Source: Treponema sp. (GTDB taxonomy: Bacteria; Spirochaetota; Spirochaetia; Treponematales; Treponemataceae). Taken from it: a stretch of 6,417 bases of DNA. The notes beneath the pieces were generated by a model that saw only the letters and a program-made list of their open reading frames with translations, had not been told where the DNA came from and did not search any database. The DNA lies in assembly GCA_003455655.1 (NCBI GenBank), contig DMQP01000063.1, positions 1 to 6,417 on the forward strand, written 5' to 3'. The translations under genes were made by a program, and so were the position numbers. This document shows positions 1-5,503 of the stretch, piece after piece (position 1 is the stretch's first letter; each line of letters starts with the position of its first letter).

Positions 1-1271
1 CGGGCAATGGTAGGTTTGCCAATAACAGACTTTTCCATTGCCTTTTTTCTGTTTTCAGAAACAGGAGCAGTTTCTCCTAAGCAGTGACGCAAAAAAGTAT
101 TTTCTGCACAAGGATCATTTCTTGCAATAAGCACTACTGCGCCATCGTCTTGTATAATGTCTTTACGCTGCAACGCTGCCATATATGCTTCACTTGTCTG
201 AGTATCTGCATAAAGATGATACTTTACAAAGAGTCTGCGACAAGCTTCTTCTGTTTGTTGCTGACTAATAGGAGCAGGAAAAAGAAAGTTTCGCAAAAGC
301 AAAGAGTTTGCAGCAAAGATATGTTCCAATCGTTCAAGATTTGACGGATCTGACGGATCAATTGCCGGTCGCTGCATAAGAGGAACCATACTGTCGGGAA
401 CAATACAGTTTCCCTGAGCGTCTAAAAGCAAGTTCTGAGAAGAAGGCATAATAAATCCGTTTACCGGAAGCGATAATTTCCATCCATACAAACCAGCAAC
501 TAAATTACCGTAATGCCCACAGTGCAAGGCGTAATAAATATCACCATCAACTAATTTCTTAATGCGAGAAAATGCATACGTATAAAAAAACACTTGCGGT
601 AAAAGGCGACCTATATTTGCAGTATTTGCAACTGTCAGATGAAACTTTTCTACCAAAGAACGATCTTTAAAAATTGAGCGAACAAGGGCATGACAATCTT
701 CTTCTGTTCCATCTACTTCAATAGGATATAGATTTCCACCATTCCAAACAAAATCACTTTCTTCCATTCCACGGAAAGCACCTTTTGGAGCAAGCAAGAC
801 TGACTTCAAAAGTTTTTTACCCCTCATTGCTTGAGCCATACACGCACCCAGTTCACCGCCAGTTGCATCAAGCAAAATTGACTTTTGACCATCTAACTGC
901 AAAATAGTTTCCAAAGTTGAAGTTAAGTATGACACGCCATAGTCTTTAAATGTTCCTGTAGGTCCATTCGAAAGGTTAAGCAAAAACAAACTGTCGTCAA
1001 GTTGCGTAACTTCTGGTTCATACGGAAAAGCATGAGTCGCAATAGTTTCGCAAATAATAGGACTAAACTCTTTATTGATAAGTGCAGAAGTAAGCGAACC
1101 TGCTATACTTGCAAAACTTGTGTTTTCATCAGCGTATAAAATCCAACGGCGCAAATCTTCTTCTTCGTAAGGAACATACAAACCACCGTCAGCAGGAATG
1201 CTATTAAGCACTGCCTCTTTAAACGATACCGTTTGTTTTGAATCTATATTTCGTGAACTAATAAATCTCAT
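1..1271 (-). CDS. thrC: Threonine synthase-like PLP enzyme, C-terminus cut by window edge
   Basis: Threonine synthase converts O-phosphohomoserine to threonine with pyridoxal phosphate in the cytoplasm. The window holds 423 codons. E. coli ThrC has about 428 residues, so probably only a few dozen C-terminal residues are missing. The N-terminus has the family signature FKEAVLNSIPADGGLYVP (17-34). NGPTGTFKD (102-110) matches the PLP-lysine region, usually xHGPTxAFKD, with K109 as the expected Schiff-base lysine. NTANIGRLLPQ (216-226) matches the NSxNxxRLLxQ block. Other motifs deviate: the usual ATSGDTG is ATGGELG (136-142), the usual SGNFGD is CGHYGN (251-256), and no HPAKF block is visible. 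The ATG at 1271 has GGAG 7 bases upstream. It lies 42 bases downstream of the LacI gene in the same direction, so cotranscription is possible. The fold assignment is firm; retention of threonine synthase activity is less certain. Confidence 0.82.
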   Translation of the reverse strand, partial: MRFISSRNIDSKQTVSFKEAVLNSIPADGGLYVPYEEEDLRRWILYADENTSFASIAGSLTSALINKEFSPIICETIATHAFPYEPEVTQLDDSLFLLNLSNGPTGTFKDYGVSYLTSTLETILQLDGQKSILLDATGGELGACMAQAMRGKKLLKSVLLAPKGAFRGMEESDFVWNGGNLYPIEVDGTEEDCHALVRSIFKDRSLVEKFHLTVANTANIGRLLPQVFFYTYAFSRIKKLVDGDIYYALHCGHYGNLVAGLYGWKLSLPVNGFIMPSSQNLLLDAQGNCIVPDSMVPLMQRPAIDPSDPSNLERLEHIFAANSLLLRNFLFPAPISQQQTEEACRRLFVKYHLYADTQTSEAYMAALQRKDIIQDDGAVVLIARNDPCAENTFLRHCLGETAPVSENRKKAMEKSVIGKPTIA

Positions 1272-1280
1272 GAGTAAACT

Positions 1281-1295
1281 CCACAGTTACTGTAG
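1281..1295 (-). repeat. Short inverted repeat over the -10 and ribosome binding site of the synthase gene
   Basis: The minus strand reads CTACAGTAACTGTGG. Its core, ACAGT-A-ACTGT, is a perfect 5-1-5 inverted repeat (1293-1283). As RNA the flanking bases could extend it to six pairs around a 3-base loop, taking in the GG of the GGAG ribosome binding site. It could be an operator, a small occluding hairpin, or chance. Confidence 0.3.
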
Positions 1296-1317
1296 CACTA
1301 AACACATAAAATTTCAA
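1289..1317 (-). promoter_or_regulatory. Possible promoter of the threonine synthase-like gene
   Basis: On the minus strand TTGAAA (1317-1312) is followed after 17 bases by TACAGT (1294-1289), with a TG one base upstream of the -10 (extended -10). The -35 overlaps the LacI stop codon. The predicted start, near 1282, would put the GGAG ribosome binding site at the very 5' end of the mRNA. The -10 matches consensus at only 4 of 6 positions, so this is tentative. Confidence 0.35.
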
Positions 1318-2327
1318 TTGAGACGAGCAACTGAATTACGCTCTATAAAATCTACTGGCACGCGAACAATTTCGTATTCGTCATTACCATTTATTGCATC
1401 AATTAATTTTTGCGCACAGGCACAAGCAATTTTTTCGCGATTCTGTCTGAAGGTTGTTAACGACGGATGACAGCAAAGTGAAATAAGTGCATCATCAAAA
1501 CCGACAATCGAAACATCATCAGGAATGTGTCTCCCCTGCTTTCGTAAATACTTCATAGCACCAACAGCAAGCGTATCGCAGGCACAGAAAATTGCCGTTA
1601 AGTCAGGACAGCGAGTAAAAAGTTTTTCTGCAGCAACATAACCAGAATCAAGTTCCCACTGATCAGCTTTTTCAATACGCTTTGTGTCATACTTTATGCC
1701 AGCTGCTTTAAGCGCTTGTTTATAACCTTCACCTCTTTCTATTGCTGCCGGAGACCTCACTTGATAGGGGCCTGCAATGTAACCAATTTTTGTATGTCCA
1801 TTTGCAATTAAATGAGCAACGCCTTTACGGCTAGACAAGGTATTTTCACACACTACTGTACAAATGCCTGGAATAAACTCTGCCGCAGACACGCAGGGAA
1901 TTCCCGAAGCAACAAGATCTGCAACTTCTGGATCATCATAAATTGAATTGGCTATAAGAATTCCCTCAACATTACGGTAGCGACAGTCTTCCATGTATGA
2001 CATACCAGAGTTAAAACTTTTAGAAAGGTAGAGAATGTCGTAACCGCGTTTTCCTACATGATCACGAAAAGAATCAAGAATTCCTCCAAAAAGGGGATGT
2101 TCCATTTCATTTTGACGAGATTCATTTTCGACAATAATTCCAATCAGTTTTGAAGTTCGGCGTTGTTCAGTGTAAAAAAAACTATCTGACTGGTAACCCG
2201 TAAGACGAGCAGCAAGTAAAATGCGTTCTTCTGCCTCTTGGTTTGTTCCCCCGTTTTGAGACAAAACTCTGGTAACTGTCGAAGCGGAATAACCGGTTAT
2301 CTTTGCCAAATCTGAAATCGTAACCAT
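1314..2327 (-). CDS. LacI-family transcriptional repressor
   Basis: DNA-binding regulator, 337 residues from the chosen start, the usual LacI-family length. Residues 2-22 (VTISDLAKITGYSASTVTRVL) are the typical helix-turn-helix, followed by the hinge and a periplasmic-binding-protein-like sensor domain beginning at IGIIVEN (62-68). Family landmarks are HLIANGHTKIGYIAGP (172-187), R198, DTLAVGAMK (251-259), PDDVSIVGFDD (269-279) and the terminal VDFIERNSVARLN. An ATG seven codons upstream (2348) also fits the frame. I prefer 2327 because LacI proteins usually start just before VTISDLA and the predicted transcript begins there. The hinge helix lacks the usual Ala and Leu (see findings). It lies divergent from the GH5 lipoprotein, so control of that gene and of itself is the likely role. 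Its effector is unknown, probably a sugar or oligosaccharide. Confidence 0.93.
   Translation of the reverse strand: MVTISDLAKITGYSASTVTRVLSQNGGTNQEAEERILLAARLTGYQSDSFFYTEQRRTSKLIGIIVENESRQNEMEHPLFGGILDSFRDHVGKRGYDILYLSKSFNSGMSYMEDCRYRNVEGILIANSIYDDPEVADLVASGIPCVSAAEFIPGICTVVCENTLSSRKGVAHLIANGHTKIGYIAGPYQVRSPAAIERGEGYKQALKAAGIKYDTKRIEKADQWELDSGYVAAEKLFTRCPDLTAIFCACDTLAVGAMKYLRKQGRHIPDDVSIVGFDDALISLCCHPSLTTFRQNREKIACACAQKLIDAINGNDEYEIVRVPVDFIERNSVARLN
2289..2300. promoter_or_regulatory. Candidate LacI-type operator inside the repressor gene
   Basis: ATAACCGGTTAT is a perfect 12-bp palindrome with an even CCGG centre, the layout typical of LacI-family operators. It exactly covers codons 10-13 (Ile-Thr-Gly-Tyr) of the repressor, +28 to +39 from the predicted transcription start, where bound protein could block elongation or initiation. 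About 1-2 perfect 12-bp palindromes are expected by chance in a window this size, so position and core sequence are the argument. Confidence 0.3.
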
Positions 2328-2362
2328 AGCATAATTATATATGAGCATTTTGAATTTTACAA
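2328..2362 (-). promoter_or_regulatory. Promoter of the LacI gene, predicted leaderless
   Basis: TTGTAA (2362-2357), a 17-base spacer and a perfect TATAAT (2339-2334) form a near-consensus housekeeping promoter. Six bases separate the -10 from the ATG at 2327, so transcription should start at or next to the A of the start codon. No Shine-Dalgarno sequence precedes this ATG or the one at 2348, which fits leaderless translation. Confidence 0.7.
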
Positions 2363-2385
2363 GAAAACATCTCTAATTTTTACTA

Positions 2386-2391
2386 TATAAT
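2386..2391 (+). promoter_or_regulatory. -10 element of the GH5 lipoprotein gene
   Basis: A perfect TATAAT lies 15 bases before the alternative GTG start and 30 before the ATG start of the glycosidase. No -35 resembling TTGACA lies at 16-18 bases upstream, and there is no TGn extension. The promoter is therefore probably weak alone or dependent on an activator. The predicted start, near 2398, overlaps AGGGA (2395-2399). Confidence 0.45.
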
Positions 2392-2420
2392 TCTAGGGAA
2401 AAGCAGTGTATACTTTTAGC

Positions 2421-4250
2421 ATGAAACATTCTAAACTACTTTTAACCGCAGCAATTATTTTTGTTGCCACACTCAGTATGAGTTCTTGTTCACGCAAGCC
2501 CAAAGCCTTTGTAGAAAAAAGAGCAAACGGTCTTGCGCCATCACAGCATGTAAAAGTTCCCGACACAAAAAGTTCTGTTGTTACAGAAGACCAACCTTTT
2601 GACACAAGTCTTACTTCTGTAGAAGTGGTGCGTCTTATGGGTAACGGCATAAACTTAAGTAACACCATGGAAGCTTACCGTTCTGCAGAAATGTCAACGA
2701 CACTTGATCCTTCTGTTTACGAAACATCTTGGGGACAGCCTCTTACTACACAGACAACTATGGACAGTTACAAAGCAGCCGGTTTTGATTCAGTACGAAT
2801 TCCAGTTGCTTGGACTAACGCCATGAATTATGAAAACGGCGACTACACTATTAACACAGCTTATCTCGATCGCGTAGAAGAAATTGTAAACTATGCACTC
2901 AAAGCAGATTTGTATGTTATCATCAACGATCACTGGGATGGTGGATGGTGGGGCATGTTTGGTTCAGCAACTTTAGAAACACGTGAAGATGCCTATGAAC
3001 TGTACCGCAGCATGTGGCAGCAAATTGCAAAACGCTTTATGCATTACGGAGACCATCTTCTTTTTGCAGGCGGAAATGAAGAAATTGGTCGTCGATTAAA
3101 CGATGTAAATGTTTGTACCGACAGCGGAAAACTAACAGACGATGAATGTTACCAACAAGCACAAAAAATAAACCAAACCTTTGTTGATGTAGTAAGAAAA
3201 ACAGGTGGCAATAACAAACATCGCTTTTTGCTTATTCCCGGATTTGGAACAGACATTGGTACTACAGTAGACCCTCGCTTTATTATGCCAAGCGACAGTG
3301 CAAAAGACAAACTGATGATCGAAGTTCACTACTACAGTCCTTGGGGCTTTTGCAGTGGAAACAGTGTAAATAAATGGGGAACTCAAAAAGAATATCGCGA
3401 CATGAATGAATGGCTTTCAAAAATGGATGCTTTCACTCAAAAAGGATACGGCGTTGTTATTGGTGAATGGGGTGTCATCTCTACTAAAAAAGACGGAACA
3501 AAAAAAGATGATATGCTTGCTTACTGCACTAACTTCCTTGACATTTGCGACATTCATAATTTTAGTCCTCAGTTGTGGGACACAAGTCTTTTCTTTATGC
3601 GAGACGGAAGCGGTTTTGCAGATGCAGAACTTGCTCAATTCTTCAAAGAAAGAAAAAATCCCCAATCTGCAGACGAACAAAAAGCAGCTATTGCAGAACG
3701 AGAAGCAAATGCTCCTATAACATTTATAGACAATTCTTTTGTTGGTGCAAGCGACAAGTCAGTTGCATGGATTATGTATAACAGTCAGCCCTTTGACATT
3801 TTCTATTCAGTCGGAGATGTTTACAGTCCAGACTCTTGCACAGAAGGTCTTGTTCCCACAGATGTAGAAATTACAGGAGAAGGCGACTACACCGTAGCTC
3901 TTGACTTCACGGGAACTGCACAAGGTTACGCCCGAAGTTTTGGTTTTTCTGCAATTGGAATTTCAAACGGAGAGTTACTCTTCCCCGGCTACTGTATTCA
4001 GATTACCGAAATGCGTGTTAACGATGAACCGGTTCGCATGCCATCTAAAGGTTTTACCAACGCAGACGACCGTATTTGTACTCGAATGAACATTTACAAC
4101 GAATGGGTTAACACAGTTCCTGAAGAAGCACGAAGTTATGACGGAAGCACAGAAAGAAAACGCGCTATTATTGTAAACCGCGATTTACCCATCTTCCAAG
4201 AGATGAAAACACTTTCTATTACTTTCCATTATGGCTTACCCAATTCTTGA
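2421..4250 (+). CDS. Lipoprotein glycoside hydrolase family 5 (endoglucanase-like)
   Basis: Predicted surface or periplasmic lipoprotein cleaving beta-glucan or a related beta-1,4 polysaccharide. Residues 1-22 are a signal peptide with a relaxed lipobox MSSC (lipidated C23), followed by a linker to about 60. The GH5 barrel spans roughly 66-400: GNGINLSNTMEA (74-85), WGQPLTT (104-110), AGFDSVRIPVAW (120-131), NDHWDGGWWG (169-178), acid/base E220 in GGNEE (217-221), HYYSPW (303-308), nucleophile E349 in VIGEWG (346-351), and W386. The usual NEP is NEE. Residues about 430-609 form an unassigned, probably beta-rich domain. The order of motifs resembles subfamily GH5_4, but substrate is not settled. 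A GTG at 2406, six bases after AGGGA, would add MYTFS. I chose the ATG because it gives a normal signal peptide. Confidence 0.9.
   Translation: MKHSKLLLTAAIIFVATLSMSSCSRKPKAFVEKRANGLAPSQHVKVPDTKSSVVTEDQPFDTSLTSVEVVRLMGNGINLSNTMEAYRSAEMSTTLDPSVYETSWGQPLTTQTTMDSYKAAGFDSVRIPVAWTNAMNYENGDYTINTAYLDRVEEIVNYALKADLYVIINDHWDGGWWGMFGSATLETREDAYELYRSMWQQIAKRFMHYGDHLLFAGGNEEIGRRLNDVNVCTDSGKLTDDECYQQAQKINQTFVDVVRKTGGNNKHRFLLIPGFGTDIGTTVDPRFIMPSDSAKDKLMIEVHYYSPWGFCSGNSVNKWGTQKEYRDMNEWLSKMDAFTQKGYGVVIGEWGVISTKKDGTKKDDMLAYCTNFLDICDIHNFSPQLWDTSLFFMRDGSGFADAELAQFFKERKNPQSADEQKAAIAEREANAPITFIDNSFVGASDKSVAWIMYNSQPFDIFYSVGDVYSPDSCTEGLVPTDVEITGEGDYTVALDFTGTAQGYARSFGFSAIGISNGELLFPGYCIQITEMRVNDEPVRMPSKGFTNADDRICTRMNIYNEWVNTVPEEARSYDGSTERKRAIIVNRDLPIFQEMKTLSITFHYGLPNS
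4026..4035. repeat. Second AACCGGTT palindrome, inside the GH5 gene
   Basis: GAACCGGTTC is a perfect 10-bp palindrome over the codons for Glu-Pro-Val. It shares the AACCGGTT core with the palindrome in the LacI gene (2289-2300). I noticed no other copy of this octamer in the window. Confidence 0.25.
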
Positions 4251-4282
4251 AACATTTTCCTTTGGCTGTTAGACTTCAGAGT

Positions 4283-4771
4283 ATGACAGCCATTGATATT
4301 GTACTTATAGTTGTAGCTTCTCTTCTTCTTTTGGTAGGGTTGATTGGCTGCATTGTTCCCGGACTTCCTGGTACTCCTCTTGCATGGGGAGGACTTTTAG
4401 CTTCATACTTTTGTTCTGCAACACAAATAAGCGTAAGAACACTTGTTATAACAGCACTCGTGTGTCTTGCTGCAGAACTTATTAACTTTTTTGTTCCCTC
4501 GTTCTTTACGAAAAAAGCAGGAGGTTCCAAGACGGGCGCATGGGGTGCAACTATAGGTGTCTTTGTAGGACTTATAACTGCAAACCCCATAGGCATTTTA
4601 CTTACTCCCTTCGCAGGCGCCCTCATTGGCGAACTAATGTACGACAACTCTAACTTCCAAAGAGCATTAAAGGCTGCTTGTTTTTCTTTTTTAGGATTTA
4701 TAACAGGAACAGGTTTACGAATTATAGTTTGCGCATGTTTTATCTTTATCTTTGTTAAATCATTCTTCTAG
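4283..4771 (+). CDS. DUF456 family small membrane protein
   Basis: Inner-membrane protein of 162 residues, matching the usual size of the DUF456 (PF04306) family. Hydrophobic segments lie at about 5-25, 31-46, 52-72, 86-118 (glycine-rich, possibly two short helices) and 131-158. The family-like blocks are GCIVPGLPGTPLAW (22-35) after the first helix, GGSKTGAWGATIG (80-92), and a glycine/proline-rich stretch (104-118). No catalytic or transport function is established for the family. It starts 32 bases after the GH5 stop with no terminator, so it is probably on the same transcript. A TTG at 4247 overlapping the GH5 stop as TTGA would add 12 residues. I prefer the ATG because family members begin right before the first helix. 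Neither start has a clear Shine-Dalgarno. Confidence 0.85.
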   Translation: MTAIDIVLIVVASLLLLVGLIGCIVPGLPGTPLAWGGLLASYFCSATQISVRTLVITALVCLAAELINFFVPSFFTKKAGGSKTGAWGATIGVFVGLITANPIGILLTPFAGALIGELMYDNSNFQRALKAACFSFLGFITGTGLRIIVCACFIFIFVKSFF

Positions 4772-4797
4772 ACAGAATTTAAATATAGCAGTAGAAT
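4769..4797 (+). promoter_or_regulatory. Promoter of the tetR-type gene
   Basis: TAGACA (4769-4774, whose TAG is the stop codon of the DUF456 gene) and TAGAAT (4792-4797) are 17 bases apart. Each matches consensus at 5 of 6 positions. The predicted start, near 4804, gives a leader of about 19 bases containing AGGA (4813-4816). An 8-bp palindrome ATTTAAAT (4777-4784) lies in the spacer, too short and AT-rich to call an operator. Confidence 0.5.
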
Positions 4798-4822
4798 ATA
4801 AAAAAGAAAGAAAGGAAAGAAT

Positions 4823-5488
4823 ATGGCATCAGCAAACAAGGGTACAACAAAAGACGACATTATCCGTTCTCTGTTAAACACTTCATTTTCTCGTTCTGCG
4901 GGCGCTACAAGCATGAGCGATGTTGCAACATTCTTAGGCATAAAAAAAGCATCGCTTTACAACCACATTTCTGGACGAGATCAGTTACTTCAAGAAGCCC
5001 TTGATTCTTGTGCAGCCTACATCAAAGAGTTAGTTTTTATTCCCAAAGATTGTGACGAAATCTGTAAAAAATATTCTGCACAAACAGTTCTTAAAGGAGT
5101 TACCGAACGCTTCTTTAAAATGCACGAACGAAATCCGCTCTTTCAAATTTATACGTTTGTAGAAAGTCTTAAATACTTCAATCAAACTGCAAGAGAAATA
5201 ATTTACGCAGAAGAACAATCACTCGAACAACAGACAATGACTATGCTTGTTTCTTTGTCTGCAAATAATAAACTACCGCTTACCTCTGCCCAAACAAAAG
5301 CAGCAGCTCGTTGGTTCTGTAATGGACTGCGCACTTTGTTAAGTGACTGGCTGCTCGAACGCAAACAAATTGTTATGGACAATCCCGCAAGTGGCGAAGG
5401 AGAGCTATTCACCCTTCCGCAAGATGAAAAAGCTCCCCTCTTAGTTGAACAATTTATCGCTGAGTTTTTATCACTTTTTTCTGCATAA
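4823..5488 (+). CDS. TetR/AcrR-family transcriptional regulator
   Basis: Cytoplasmic one-component DNA-binding regulator, 221 residues, normal for the family. The N-terminal three-helix DNA-binding domain covers about 10-58. The helix-turn-helix runs through TSMSDVATFLGIKKASLYNHI (29-49), with the recognition helix around KKASLYNHI and the typical GRDQLLQEAL (51-60) after it. Residues from about 75 onward are helical and divergent, as expected for the ligand-binding and dimerisation domain, so the ligand cannot be read. The ATG is supported by AAAGGAAAG, with AGGA six bases upstream. The PF06541 membrane protein gene follows 15 bases later, which makes it the most likely target along with the regulator's own promoter; that is inference from position. 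Most TetR proteins are repressors. Confidence 0.9.
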   Translation: MASANKGTTKDDIIRSLLNTSFSRSAGATSMSDVATFLGIKKASLYNHISGRDQLLQEALDSCAAYIKELVFIPKDCDEICKKYSAQTVLKGVTERFFKMHERNPLFQIYTFVESLKYFNQTAREIIYAEEQSLEQQTMTMLVSLSANNKLPLTSAQTKAAARWFCNGLRTLLSDWLLERKQIVMDNPASGEGELFTLPQDEKAPLLVEQFIAEFLSLFSA

Positions 5489-5503
5489 AGGAAGATTAAC
5501 GAC

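Noticed and set aside
84..344. Plus-strand open frame of 86 codons
   Set aside because: It lies wholly antisense to the threonine synthase-like gene, has no ribosome binding site, and its cysteine-rich, low-complexity translation resembles no family.
2405..2414. AGTGTATACT as an operator for the GH5 promoter
   Set aside because: It has one mismatch in five pairs, no flanking symmetry, and no central CG as expected for a LacI-family site, although its position just after the predicted start is suitable.
2393..2668. Minus-strand open frame across the start of the GH5 gene
   Set aside because: It is antisense to the signal peptide and linker region of a clearly real gene and has no recognisable product.
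4251..4282. Terminator between the GH5 and DUF456 genes
   Set aside because: I found no GC-rich hairpin followed by a T run in the gap.
4276..4647. Minus-strand open frame of 123 codons opposite the DUF456 gene
   Set aside because: It mirrors a well-supported membrane protein gene, and its proline- and lysine-rich translation shows no domain.
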